Shown: positions 23,455 through 32,575, counted from the first letter of the stretch. The stretch: 36,866 bases of DNA from Helicobacteraceae bacterium UBA6016 (GCA_002428055.1 DIZY01000038.1:1-36866); one strand, 5' to 3'. Notes: a model not told the origin generated them from the letters alone. Numbers and translations: made by a program.

Positions 23455-24539
23455 AAATCGAACTTAAAGAAATCACAATTGCCGAGGTGGTCGAAGATTA
23501 TAAAGACAGCCAAGAAGAGGGTGTTACGGGCTTTGGCGGCAGACTTGACATTCGCCCAAAATATCAAAGAGAGTTTGTTTATAAAGACAAACAACGAGAT
23601 GCCGTTATCGAAACGGTACGCAAAAATTTTCCACTCAATGTGATGTATTGGGTCAAAAATAGCGACGATAGCTATGAAGTGCTAGACGGACAGCAGCGAA
23701 CTATAAGTATCTGCGAGTATGTAAAAGGAGATTTTTCACTAGAATTTCAATACTTTCATAATCTCACAGCAGACGAGCAAGAGCAGATACTAAACTACAA
23801 ACTTATGGTCTATTTTTGTGAAGGTACCGACAAGGAAAAGCTCGATTGGTTCAAAACTATTAATATAGCTGGCGAAAAGCTAACAGACCAAGAACTACGA
23901 AACGCCATATATACAGGCACATGGCTCAGCGATGCGAAGCGGTACTTTAGCAAAAGTGGGTGTGCAGCTTATGGGCTAGCAAGCGATTATCTAAACGGCT
24001 CGCCGATACGACAAGACTATCTTGAGGCAGCTATATACTGGATTGCACATGGACAAATAGAAGGCTATATGGCGTCTCATCAGCACGACCCAAACGCCAA
24101 TGAGCTGTGGCTTTATTTTCAAAGTGTGATTAGCTGGGTCAAAGTCACTTTCCCAAACTACCGCAAAGAGATGAAAGGGCTTGACTGGGGATTTTTGTAC
24201 AATGAATTCAAAGATAAGCCACAAGACTCAAAAAAGCTAGAAGATGAGATAGCCGTTCTCATGCAGGATGAAGATGTCACCGCCAAAAAAGGGATATATA
24301 ACTATGTACTGACTCGTAATGAAAAGCACCTAAATATCAGAGGGTTTACGGATAAGCAAAAGCGAGAGGTATATGAAAAGCAAAAAGGAATTTGCCCGAA
24401 GTGCGACAAAGATAAGCATTATGAACTTAGCGAAATGGAAGCAGACCATATCAAGCCTTGGCACGAAGGCGGAAAAACAGAGTCTGCTAACTGTCAAATG
24501 CTTTGTAAAATGCACAACAGAATAAAGTCTGGAAAATAA
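23451..24539 (+). CDS. DUF262 + HNH endonuclease protein, partner of the methylase
   Basis: A 362-residue protein starting at GTG. N-terminal DUF262 (ParB/sulfiredoxin-like) domain: RPKYQREFVY (35-44) and LDGQQRTISI with DGQQRT at 79-84, then a helical middle. The C-terminal HNH nuclease (~305-362) has CPKC (C315, C318), ADH (D332, H333), N347, C348/C352 and H355, a complete zinc-bound beta-beta-alpha-metal site. DUF262 proteins are NTP-dependent or modification-sensing nucleases in systems such as GmrSD, BrxU and SspE. Tight coupling to an adenine methylase suggests a restriction-type pair: cleavage of unmethylated, or of otherwise modified, DNA. Which one cannot be decided from sequence. 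Confidence 0.88.
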   Translation: MKIELKEITIAEVVEDYKDSQEEGVTGFGGRLDIRPKYQREFVYKDKQRDAVIETVRKNFPLNVMYWVKNSDDSYEVLDGQQRTISICEYVKGDFSLEFQYFHNLTADEQEQILNYKLMVYFCEGTDKEKLDWFKTINIAGEKLTDQELRNAIYTGTWLSDAKRYFSKSGCAAYGLASDYLNGSPIRQDYLEAAIYWIAHGQIEGYMASHQHDPNANELWLYFQSVISWVKVTFPNYRKEMKGLDWGFLYNEFKDKPQDSKKLEDEIAVLMQDEDVTAKKGIYNYVLTRNEKHLNIRGFTDKQKREVYEKQKGICPKCDKDKHYELSEMEADHIKPWHEGGKTESANCQMLCKMHNRIKSGK

Positions 24540-24554
24540 CTGTATTGCCGCTTT

Positions 24555-25610
24555 TTAAAAAGTGATTCCGAGTCCGACACACTCTGCCAAGCTTATCTCA
24601 TCCTTTTCAAATATTAGTGCATTTTTGACGGCTGAGGGTTTGGCTAGCAAAGGGCCGTCTAGGTCGTAAAAGCAGATGTTTTCATCGCTCATTGCGAAGT
24701 GTACGGCGGCGGAGATGCTCACTACCGATTCTAGCATCGAGCCCATCATTACTTTGGCGCCACGCTCTTTTGCCAGTTTTGCAATTCTCATAGCCTCGTA
24801 TATGCCGCCCGTTTTCATTAGCTTGATATTGATGTAGTGTGCCGCTTTTTCATCCAGTATCCGCACGGCGTCTTCGTAGCCAAAGACCGACTCGTCGGCG
24901 AGTATCGGGATGCTGGAATGCGCCGTTATTTCGGCAAGCCCAGCCAAATCCTCCGCCTTTGTCGGCTGTTCGATGAGTTCGATACCTAGCAGCGCTATTT
25001 TTTCTATGATATTAAGAGCCGTCTTCGCATCCCACGCTTGATTGGCATCAACCCTTAGAACCGCAGAGGGCAGGGCGGCTCTGATATTTCGCATCACCTC
25101 TACCGTAGCTTTTTCATCCGCTCCGACTTTGACTTTGAGTATCCCAAAGCCATCATCATACGCCTCTACCGCATCTTTTAGCATCGTCTCATTATCGCCG
25201 AGACTGATAGTAAGATTGGTGCGAAGCGTTTTTGCCTTGCCACCCAGATATTCATACAGCGGCTTATTGACACTCTTAGCAAGAATGTCGTAAATAGCCA
25301 TATCCACGCACGCCTTCGCCGATGTGCTCTTCGTCACGCTAGTATGCAGAGCCTCAAACACATCGTCGCCGCCAAGCTCCAAGCCATTAATCGCAGGAAA
25401 TATTCGCTCTTTTATCGTTCTCTCAATACTCTCTATATCCTCACCCGTGATGGCAACCGTCGGCGGAGCTTCGCCATATCCCGTTGCGCCGTTGTCGGTG
25501 ATAAGGGTCAGCAGCACATCTTCTATTTTTTCAACTCTTCTAATGTTTGTTACAAACGGTTTTTTAAGCTCAGCCGTTACTTTTTCTATTCTAAAATCAG
25601 TTATTTTCAT
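24555..25610 (-). CDS. Dipeptide epimerase (enolase superfamily)
   Basis: A 351-residue protein of the muconate-lactonising subgroup. Catalytic lysine motif KVKVG (K159, K161), metal ligands D188 (DANQAW), E214 (IEQP) and D239 (ADES), second catalytic lysine in NIKLMKTGG, and the DLDGP signature (316-320) of L-Ala-D/L-Glu epimerases. It probably interconverts L-Ala-D-Glu and L-Ala-L-Glu during murein peptide recycling in the cytoplasm; other dipeptide substrates are possible in this family. It is convergent with the nuclease gene (15-base gap) and divergent from the methyltransferase gene. Confidence 0.9.
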   Translation of the reverse strand: MKITDFRIEKVTAELKKPFVTNIRRVEKIEDVLLTLITDNGATGYGEAPPTVAITGEDIESIERTIKERIFPAINGLELGGDDVFEALHTSVTKSTSAKACVDMAIYDILAKSVNKPLYEYLGGKAKTLRTNLTISLGDNETMLKDAVEAYDDGFGILKVKVGADEKATVEVMRNIRAALPSAVLRVDANQAWDAKTALNIIEKIALLGIELIEQPTKAEDLAGLAEITAHSSIPILADESVFGYEDAVRILDEKAAHYINIKLMKTGGIYEAMRIAKLAKERGAKVMMGSMLESVVSISAAVHFAMSDENICFYDLDGPLLAKPSAVKNALIFEKDEISLAECVGLGITF

Positions 25611-25633
25611 CCCATATTTATGCCCTCTGAGCG

Positions 25634-25664
25634 CTTAAACTATCGCTTGTCGGCTTAGTTTAAG
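25634..25664. promoter_or_regulatory. Inverted repeat in the epimerase/methyltransferase divergent region
   Basis: CTTAAACTA (25634-25642) and TAGTTTAAG (25656-25664) are perfect nine-base arms separated by 13 bases. They are centred in the 102-base divergent gap. Operator or hairpin; nothing else is known about it. Confidence 0.45.
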
Positions 25665-25712
25665 AGAGAACCTGTAATTATCCTTGTAGATTAGAAAATT
25701 GGGGTGCACTGA

Positions 25713-27179
25713 ATGGATTATGCGAAGTGTTTGGCGTTTGGCGGCGGAAGGGAGGCGTTTTTGCGGCTAAGCGATATAGGGTATGACGAATCGGCTGTTT
25801 GTGGGAGGCTTGGGCTTGACGACATTACCGATATAACATGGCGTGCAATACCTATTTATCGCAAAGAGAAGCTATTTGCGAGAGAGCCGCTTGAGTGCGC
25901 TATTGATATTTTTTTACTGCAAGGGGCTCTTTCGCAAGAAGAGCTTGATTTGTTGTTTGACGAAGATGGGCAAAAAACGCTTTGCGGTTGCGGTGTTTTG
26001 TCGAGCCGTGGTGATAAATGGGTATCGAATCTATCATGCTATCCTGTAGGCGGAGGCTTCATCGTATCCGACCATGCGTGGCCGAAGCTTCCGCACCCTG
26101 GGCAATGCGCCGTGCCTCACAATCAGGTGATGTATATAGGTACAGATAGCCGTTGGCTGGTACATGCGACGGTTAGAAGAGAGTTTGAATCGGCGCTTGA
26201 CCTTTGTACGGGCTCAGGTATACACGCCATCCTTGCCGCGAGGCACACAAAGAGGGTAATTGCCGTAGACATCAATCAAAGAGCCGTAGAGTGTACCGCT
26301 TTTAATGCCTATTTAGCTGGGGCGCAGAATGTGGAGGCGGTGTGCGGCGATTTGTATGAAAAGCTTGGGGATGAGAGGTTTGAGCTGATTACCGCAAATC
26401 CGCCGTTTGTGCCCTCGCCGGTAGATGAGCTAGGGTATAGAGACGGAGGTAGCGACGGCGAGAGTGTGCAGCGCAGAATCGTCGAGGGATTACCATGTCG
26501 TCTATCGCTTGGAGGAGTAGCGCAAATCGTTACCGAGCTGGGGGAGCGTGAGGGCGACTCCTTGCCGGATAGACTCCGCTCTTGGCTAAACGGAGCGCCG
26601 CTCGATATTTTGGTTTTGAGGCTTCGCACTCACAGTGCGGCGAATTATGCCATTTCGCATGCCAAAGGCGATGATAGCTACGAGGAGTTTTTTGAGAGCG
26701 TTGACGAATGGGCGACAAATCTAAGCTCTCAAGGATACACGCATATTTCGTCCGTCTTGATAGCGTTCAAATGGAGCGACCCGTCATGCGGCGAACCGTG
26801 GGAGAGAATGGAGGATGTCGCCCCGCCAAGCGCAGATATGGGGTATGCTGTTGAAGAGATTTTTGCGGCGGAGAGGCTCTCTCGTTTGAGCGATTTGCGT
26901 GAACTATTGGAGAGTAGGAAAATTCGCAGACTTGGCAATATCGGACTTTTGGAGGCAAGCCAACTCGGCAATACCGCCGATATGAAAGCGCAGGCGCAAC
27001 TACTCGGTGTGCCGCTATCCATAGGGAGATGGCTTGACGGTGTGGAGCTAAATATACTTTTAGCTCTTCACACTCCAAAAAGCCTATCGGAGCTCACGGA
27101 AGAGTTTGGCGGCGGCGGGGAGTTACTGCTTGATAAGCTCCGCTTGTTGATAAGAAGCGGTTTTGTAACACTATGCTAG
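25713..27179 (+). CDS. Large class I SAM-dependent methyltransferase with flanking domains
   Basis: A 488-residue protein. The central Rossmann methyltransferase (about 145-290) has motif I ALDLCTGSGIHAILAA, VIAVDINQRAVECTAFNA and ITANPPFVPSP; NPPF indicates methylation of an amide or exocyclic nitrogen, as in PrmC/HemK and the MTS family. The N-terminal ~140 residues and C-terminal ~190 residues (winged-helix-like end, LALHTPKSLSELTEEFGGGGELLLDKLRLLIRSGFVTL) flank it. This three-part layout resembles long methyltransferases known to me mainly from Actinobacteria. Substrate unknown (protein glutamine, rRNA or DNA). No nuclease partner is beside it, so a restriction role is unlikely. Confidence 0.75.
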   Translation: MDYAKCLAFGGGREAFLRLSDIGYDESAVCGRLGLDDITDITWRAIPIYRKEKLFAREPLECAIDIFLLQGALSQEELDLLFDEDGQKTLCGCGVLSSRGDKWVSNLSCYPVGGGFIVSDHAWPKLPHPGQCAVPHNQVMYIGTDSRWLVHATVRREFESALDLCTGSGIHAILAARHTKRVIAVDINQRAVECTAFNAYLAGAQNVEAVCGDLYEKLGDERFELITANPPFVPSPVDELGYRDGGSDGESVQRRIVEGLPCRLSLGGVAQIVTELGEREGDSLPDRLRSWLNGAPLDILVLRLRTHSAANYAISHAKGDDSYEEFFESVDEWATNLSSQGYTHISSVLIAFKWSDPSCGEPWERMEDVAPPSADMGYAVEEIFAAERLSRLSDLRELLESRKIRRLGNIGLLEASQLGNTADMKAQAQLLGVPLSIGRWLDGVELNILLALHTPKSLSELTEEFGGGGELLLDKLRLLIRSGFVTLC

Positions 27180-27201
27180 GCTTTTTTCATATTTAAAGAG
27201 T

Positions 27202-27207
27202 TACAAT
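27202..27207 (+). promoter_or_regulatory. Possible -10 (TACAAT) for the pgm-glgB operon
   Basis: TACAAT lies 31 bases before the pgm ATG in the 59-base gap after the methyltransferase gene. A ribosome site AAAAGGGG follows, 8 bases before the ATG. Confidence 0.35.
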
Positions 27208-27238
27208 CGAAGAGAGAAATTTCAAAAGGGGTGTTTTG

Positions 27239-28879
27239 ATGGGCGTTAGCGAATTTGCGGGTAAGATAGCTCCAAAAGAGCTTTTGACGGATGTGGTATC
27301 TTTGGTTGCGGCGTACTATACGCTAAAGTGTGATGTCTCAAACCTCTCCGAGCAGGTGAGTTTTGGCACATCCGGACACAGGGGAAGTAGCATCAAAAGA
27401 AGCTTTAATGAACCGCATGTGCTGGCTATTGCCCAGGCCATTTGCGACTACCGTAGGAGCGAAGGGATTGACGGCGTGCTCTTTGTCGGAATGGATACGC
27501 ACGCTCTCTCTCGCCCGGCGCAGATAAGCGCAATAGAGGTATTTGTCGCCAACGGCGTAGAGGTGCGCATAGCCACAGACGGCGGCTACACCCCGACACC
27601 AGTAATATCGCACGCTATCCTTTCTTATAACAAAGGTCGCACGGCGCATTTTGCCGACGGCGTAGTCATCACGCCTTCGCATAATCCCCCAAGAGACGGC
27701 GGTTTCAAATACAATCCGCCAAGCGGCGGTCCTGCAGGTCCAGAGATAACGGATATTATTCAAAAAAGAGCAAACGAGCTAATTGCAGGCGGCTTAAAAG
27801 ACCTCCAAAGAATAGAGTATGAAAAAGCGCTGAAGCAGCCGAATATAAAAGAGTATGACTACATCACGCCCTATATAAGCGACCTAAAAAATGTCGTAGA
27901 TATGGAGGCGATAGCAAAAAGCGGACTGAAAATAGGCGTAGACCCGATGGGCGGTTCCGGCATTGCATACTGGGAGCCGATGGCGAAAATGTACGGACTA
28001 AATATTGAAGTGGTCAATCGCTACGCCGATCCGACATTTTCGTTTATGTCGGTGGACAAAGACGGTGAGATACGGATGGACTGCTCCTCGCCGTACGCCA
28101 TGGCCGGACTAATAGGTCTAAAAGACAGGTTTGATATAGCTTTTGGCAACGATCCGGATTACGATAGACACGGTATCGTGACAAAAACTAACGGGCTTAT
28201 GAATCCAAACCACTACCTCTCGGTGGCCATCAACTATCTCTTCCAGAATCGCCCGAATTGGAGAGCGGATGCAGCTATCGGCAAGACGCTAGTATCTAGC
28301 TCAATGATAGACAGGGTGGCGCATGGGCTGGGCAAAAAGCTATGCGAGGTACCTGTAGGCTTTAAGTGGTTTGTGGACGGTCTTGTGGACGGCTCGTTTG
28401 GCTTTGGAGGAGAGGAGAGTGCGGGCGCCTCTTTTCTTAGATTTGACGGTTCCGTGTGGACGACGGATAAAGACGGTATCATACTAAATCTACTAGCGGC
28501 GGAGATAACGGCGAGAACGGGCAAAGACCCAAGCGAGCATTATGAAGAGCTGGAGGCAAAATACGGTTCGCCGATATATGAGCGAATGGATGCAAAAGCT
28601 AGCCCGGAGCAAAAGGCAAAGCTCAAAAAGCTAAACCCCTCCGATGTGGCGGCGACTATGCTGGCAGGCGAGGAGATAACGGCGAAGCTCACAAAAGCGC
28701 CGGGCAACAACGAAGCGATAGGCGGGCTCAAGGTAACGACCGAAAACGGCTGGTTTGCCGCTAGACCATCGGGTACCGAGGATGTATACAAGATATACGC
28801 CGAGAGCTTCAAGGGTGCCCAGCATCTAAAACTAATACAAGAAGAGGCGCAGCGGATAGTATCCGCCGTCATAGGCTAA
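27239..28879 (+). CDS. pgm: Phosphoglucomutase, alpha-D-glucose phosphate-specific
   Basis: A 546-residue protein from ATG 27239 (a TTG one codon upstream is less likely). Alpha-phosphohexomutase domains: TSGHRGS near the N-terminus, phosphoserine loop TPSHNPPRDGG (S147), magnesium loop GNDPDYDRHG (D305, D307, D309), sugar loop GFGGEESAG and phosphate loop RPSGTEDVYKIY. It interconverts glucose-1-phosphate and glucose-6-phosphate. The sequence type and length fit the Pgm class rather than phosphomannomutase. glgB begins 3 bases after its stop, so the two form a glycogen-metabolism operon. Confidence 0.95.
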   Translation: MGVSEFAGKIAPKELLTDVVSLVAAYYTLKCDVSNLSEQVSFGTSGHRGSSIKRSFNEPHVLAIAQAICDYRRSEGIDGVLFVGMDTHALSRPAQISAIEVFVANGVEVRIATDGGYTPTPVISHAILSYNKGRTAHFADGVVITPSHNPPRDGGFKYNPPSGGPAGPEITDIIQKRANELIAGGLKDLQRIEYEKALKQPNIKEYDYITPYISDLKNVVDMEAIAKSGLKIGVDPMGGSGIAYWEPMAKMYGLNIEVVNRYADPTFSFMSVDKDGEIRMDCSSPYAMAGLIGLKDRFDIAFGNDPDYDRHGIVTKTNGLMNPNHYLSVAINYLFQNRPNWRADAAIGKTLVSSSMIDRVAHGLGKKLCEVPVGFKWFVDGLVDGSFGFGGEESAGASFLRFDGSVWTTDKDGIILNLLAAEITARTGKDPSEHYEELEAKYGSPIYERMDAKASPEQKAKLKKLNPSDVAATMLAGEEITAKLTKAPGNNEAIGGLKVTTENGWFAARPSGTEDVYKIYAESFKGAQHLKLIQEEAQRIVSAVIG

Positions 28880-28882
28880 ACC

Positions 28883-30805
28883 ATGCAAAAACTACCTATT
28901 CGCTACGATTATTCGACATTCGGTGAGACGGACTCTTACCACTTTAAAGAGGGTTCGCACTACAAGCTCTACAACAAACTAGGGGCGCATATCACAGAGG
29001 TTGACGGTAAAAGCGGCGTATATTTTGCGCTGTGGGCTCCGCACGCAAAGTATCTATCGGTTATCGGAGATTTTAACGGCTTTGACAAGGGTGCGCATCC
29101 GATGCAGTTAAAAGCTGACGGCTCCGGTGTGTGGGAGTGTTTTATCGAAGGGGTGGAGCGGGGCGCAAACTACAAATATTGGCTTGAGTCTCAAAACGGC
29201 GGATATGCAGAGGAAAAAAGCGACCCGTACGCCTTTTTTTGGGAGGTTGCGCCAAAGTCTGCCTCTAGGGTCTGGTCTCTCGAATACGAGTGGAACGACA
29301 CAGAGTGGATGGCAGAGCGCAAGGAAAAAAACTCCATTCATGCACCGATAAGCGTCTATGAGGTGCATTTAGGCTCATGGAAGAGGGCGCCTGAAGACGG
29401 CAACAGAGTGTTAAACTACCGTGAGGCGGCTCATGAGTTGGCGGCTTATGTGAAGGAGACCGGCTTTACCCATGTGGAGTTCTTGCCTGTTACCGAACAC
29501 CCGTATGACGGGTCGTGGGGGTATCAAGTCATCGGTTATTTCGCTCCGACTTCGAGATTTGGCACGCCTGAGGAGTTCATGTATCTTATCGACACGCTTC
29601 ACCAAGAGGGCATAGGCGTGATACTAGACTGGGTGCCATCGCACTTTGCCGTTGATATGCACGGGCTAGCACGCTTTGACGGGACAAATCTATACGAACA
29701 CGAAGACCCTAGGCAGGGATTTCACCCTGAGTGGGGGAGCTGTATATTCAATCTGGGGCGCAATGAGGTAGTTAGCTTCCTTATCTCTTCCGCCCTTTTT
29801 TGGCTAGAAAAATACCACATAGACGGTATTAGAGTGGACGCCGTAGCCTCCATGCTCTATCTCAATTACGCCAGAAAAGACGGTGATTGGATAGCAAACG
29901 AATACGGCGGCAACGAAAACATCGAAGCGGTGAAGTTCCTGCAGACGCTAAACCACAATGTCTACGCCGAGTTTCCCGATGTTATGATGATAGCCGAAGA
30001 GTCTACCAACTGGCCTATGGTCACAAAGCCTACATACACGGGCGGACTAGGGTTTGAATTTAAGTGGAGCATGGGGTGGATGCATGATACGCTCAAGTTC
30101 CTCTCTCGTGACCCGGTGATGCGCAAATACCACCATCAACAGATTACATTTAGTATCTGGTACACCTTTGACGAACAGTATATGCTCCCTCTCTCACATG
30201 ATGAGGTGGTGCACATGAAAGGCTCTCTTATCGGCAGGATGAGCGGCGATTATTGGCAAAAATTTGCAAACTTGCGCCTCCTGTACGCCTATATGTATGC
30301 GCACCCGGGCAAGAAGCTTCTCTTTATGGGCGGAGAGTTTGCGCAGTTTGCCGAGTGGAACTATGAGGCGAGCCTTGACTGGCATCTGCTGGGCTACGAG
30401 TCGCACGCCGGGGTCAAAACACTCATTTGCGACATTAATGCGCTATACCGCTCACATCCCGCACTCTATGCAAACGACCATCTGCATAAGGGTTTTAGTT
30501 GGGTAGAGGCGAATGACGGCGACAATAGCGTCTTAGCGTTTTTGCGATTTGGCGACCACGCCGAGGACACACTGCTAGCGGTCTGCAACTTCACCCCCGT
30601 ACCGAGATACGACTACCGTGTCGGCGTACCGTTTCACTGCCAGTGGCAAGAGCTACTAAATACCGACGCAGCTAAATACGGCGGCTCAAACATCGGCAAC
30701 ATGGGTGGCTTGCACTCCGATACCGTGCCTTCACATTCGCAAGATTGTAGCCTAAGTATGACGCTACCGCCACTAGCTGTGGTGTGGATGAAGCCGATGT
30801 TGTAA
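28883..30805 (+). CDS. glgB: 1,4-alpha-glucan branching enzyme
   Basis: A 640-residue protein. An N-terminal CBM48-like domain (FALWAPHAKYLSVIGDFNGF) is followed by a GH13 catalytic barrel with motif I DWVPSHF, the nucleophile D319 in DGIRVDAVASMLYLNY, the acid E372 in IAEEST, and LPLSHDEVVH. The C-terminal all-beta domain ends VWMKPML. It introduces alpha-1,6 branches into glycogen in the cytoplasm. With pgm it indicates polyglucose storage; glgA and glgC are not in the window. The ribosome site is weak, so coupling to pgm is likely. The last 18 bases of coding sequence before the final codon recur after the next gene. Confidence 0.96.
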   Translation: MQKLPIRYDYSTFGETDSYHFKEGSHYKLYNKLGAHITEVDGKSGVYFALWAPHAKYLSVIGDFNGFDKGAHPMQLKADGSGVWECFIEGVERGANYKYWLESQNGGYAEEKSDPYAFFWEVAPKSASRVWSLEYEWNDTEWMAERKEKNSIHAPISVYEVHLGSWKRAPEDGNRVLNYREAAHELAAYVKETGFTHVEFLPVTEHPYDGSWGYQVIGYFAPTSRFGTPEEFMYLIDTLHQEGIGVILDWVPSHFAVDMHGLARFDGTNLYEHEDPRQGFHPEWGSCIFNLGRNEVVSFLISSALFWLEKYHIDGIRVDAVASMLYLNYARKDGDWIANEYGGNENIEAVKFLQTLNHNVYAEFPDVMMIAEESTNWPMVTKPTYTGGLGFEFKWSMGWMHDTLKFLSRDPVMRKYHHQQITFSIWYTFDEQYMLPLSHDEVVHMKGSLIGRMSGDYWQKFANLRLLYAYMYAHPGKKLLFMGGEFAQFAEWNYEASLDWHLLGYESHAGVKTLICDINALYRSHPALYANDHLHKGFSWVEANDGDNSVLAFLRFGDHAEDTLLAVCNFTPVPRYDYRVGVPFHCQWQELLNTDAAKYGGSNIGNMGGLHSDTVPSHSQDCSLSMTLPPLAVVWMKPML

Positions 30806-30864
30806 TCGGACTCATACCTAGATATTATAATTTAAAAAATACAAAACAGGGGTTGGGTGCATCG

Positions 30865-32397
30865 ATGAATCCGGAATCTTTAAAAAATCACGCAACTCTT
30901 CACTATACTTACAACAATCAGCAGCTCCTGTTTTTTGTGGAAAAAGAAAAGTTCGAAACTCTATTTGATATTGAGATAGATGAGCGGATTCAACATATCG
31001 GGCTTGATTTGCTCGAAGTTATCCATCCTGATGATGTTGATTTGTTTGCTATTGCCAATCCGGGCTACTCGCTTTACGAATCTTTTGAATTACTTTTCCG
31101 TGTTTTTAAAAAAAACAAAGAGATTGTTATATTAAAAGGCAAGTTCAATCGCCTCTCAAGCGGCGGTACAGGAAACTACCCAGCATTTCTAACGGAATTA
31201 ATTGATGCGAAAAGCTTGAGCGAAAAATCCGATGAGCTAAATAGCATGAAGATAAACTTTCAAGCGATGATGGAACGAACGGACGATTTTATATTTTTTA
31301 AAGACGCAAACCACATTATGACTATGTCGAGTGACAGCTTGGCAGTTATTACGGGATATAAAAAAGGGTATGAGATTGTCGGCAAAACAGACTATGAGAT
31401 ATTTCCGAAAGAGTATGCGGACGCCTATCATAAGCTTGAAAAAGAGATCTACAAAGGAAATATTCCTTGCGTAGAGGAGGTTCAGCCGTTTGTTGACGAA
31501 AATAATCAAGCAGGCTGGATAAACAATCGAAAATATCCAATAAGAAACTCCTCCGGAGAAATAATCGGACTATTCGGTATCGCTAGAAATATCACCAAGC
31601 AAATACAACTACAACAAGAGCTTACGGCATTAAATGCCAATCTTCATGAAATGATAAAAACCGAAACGGATAAAAGGGTAGAAAAAGAAAAGCTTCTAAT
31701 ACAACAAACAAAGATGGCCACTATGGGGGAGATGATAGGCGCCATCGCTCACCAATGGAAACAACCGCTAAATGCTCTAGCTATCACCGTTCAAGATGCG
31801 GAGATGGCGTATAGATATGGCGAGCTTGATAATGAGTATATGGCTACATACAAAAAAGAGGCGATGCAAACCATACAAAATATGACAGATACGATAGAGG
31901 ATTTCAGAAAATTCTTCTCTCCAAATAAAAAAACAGAGGAGTTTTTTGTTGAAGACGCCATAGCTGAAACGCTAAAGATGCTAGAGCCTCAGCTGAAAAC
32001 TTATGAAATAGAGATTAGATTTGATAAAGATACAGCCAAAAAACATCTGTATTCCGGCTGCAAGAATGAACTAAAACAAGTGTTTTTAAATATATTGGCA
32101 AACGCCAAAGATGCACTACTTGAAAAGAAACCGAGTAGGGCGTTTATTAAGATGGATGTGAATGCAACAGATAATAATAAACTTGAAATATCAATAGAAG
32201 ACTCAGCCGGCGGAATCCCCGAGGAGATAATAAATAAAGTATTTGATTCATACTTTACCACCAAGGGAGAAGATAAAGGAACCGGTATTGGGCTATACAT
32301 GTCAAAACAAATAGTAGAGGATAGTTTGCACGGAAAGCTAAGCGTCGGCAATACGGAGAATGGGGCTATGTTTGTAGTAGAAGTTTTTCGCGCTTGA
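30865..32397 (+). CDS. PAS-domain histidine kinase, soluble
   Basis: A 510-residue protein from ATG 30865; the frame is open into the glgB end (30784) but the upstream part is not kinase-like. An N-terminal region (~1-115) may be a divergent PAS-like domain (LLEVIHPDDVDLFAIANPG). A clear PAS domain covers ~129-246 (DDFIFFKDANHIMTMSSDSLAVITG...GEIIGLFGIARNITKQ). Coiled coil, then H-box AHQWKQPLNAL (H296), N-box NILANAKDAL, G-boxes DSAGGI and GTGIGLYMSK. No membrane segment. The kinase core is a paralogue of the receiver-kinase at 2962. No response regulator is adjacent. The gene sits between the true glgB end and a degenerate copy of that end, suggesting late arrival. Confidence 0.9.
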   Translation: MNPESLKNHATLHYTYNNQQLLFFVEKEKFETLFDIEIDERIQHIGLDLLEVIHPDDVDLFAIANPGYSLYESFELLFRVFKKNKEIVILKGKFNRLSSGGTGNYPAFLTELIDAKSLSEKSDELNSMKINFQAMMERTDDFIFFKDANHIMTMSSDSLAVITGYKKGYEIVGKTDYEIFPKEYADAYHKLEKEIYKGNIPCVEEVQPFVDENNQAGWINNRKYPIRNSSGEIIGLFGIARNITKQIQLQQELTALNANLHEMIKTETDKRVEKEKLLIQQTKMATMGEMIGAIAHQWKQPLNALAITVQDAEMAYRYGELDNEYMATYKKEAMQTIQNMTDTIEDFRKFFSPNKKTEEFFVEDAIAETLKMLEPQLKTYEIEIRFDKDTAKKHLYSGCKNELKQVFLNILANAKDALLEKKPSRAFIKMDVNATDNNKLEISIEDSAGGIPEEIINKVFDSYFTTKGEDKGTGIGLYMSKQIVEDSLHGKLSVGNTENGAMFVVEVFRA

Positions 32398-32440
32398 TTT
32401 ATTTGCATTTGAGACTATTTTTGCCCTCATCTCATCAAGC

Positions 32441-32509
32441 CCCTCTTTGAGCGATTTTGTCTGCACCTTGCCTGCAGCGTCTTTTGTGTGGATGAAGCCG
32501 ATGCTCTAA
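32441..32509 (+). pseudogene. Degenerate duplicate of the glgB 3' end
   Basis: In one frame this stretch ends TLP....VWMKPML-stop, like the glgB C-terminus, and 18 bases (GTGTGGATGAAGCCGATG) at 32486-32503 are identical to 30782-30799. Similarity before this is weak (PS-S-D...TLP). It contains no start or ribosome site and is best read as a leftover 3' fragment created when the kinase gene was inserted or the region was duplicated. Confidence 0.6.
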
Positions 32510-32575
32510 GTCGGCTCCCCGTCCCGCACGGCATAATTTTTGCTTGTTGTTTGCCAATAAAAAATAAGGCATAAA

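Noticed and set aside
25713..27179. Restriction-modification methylase because of NPPF
   Set aside because: The motif is shared with PrmC/HemK and other non-DNA methylases, there is no specificity domain, and no nuclease is adjacent.
27338..27763. 141-codon minus-strand open frame
   Set aside because: It is antisense to the phosphoglucomutase active-site region, which is clearly coding on the plus strand.
30784..30864. Longer N-terminus for the PAS kinase starting inside glgB
   Set aside because: The first 27 residues are partly the glgB end in another frame, with no ribosome site; the ATG at 30865 follows a G-rich tract and gives a normal start.
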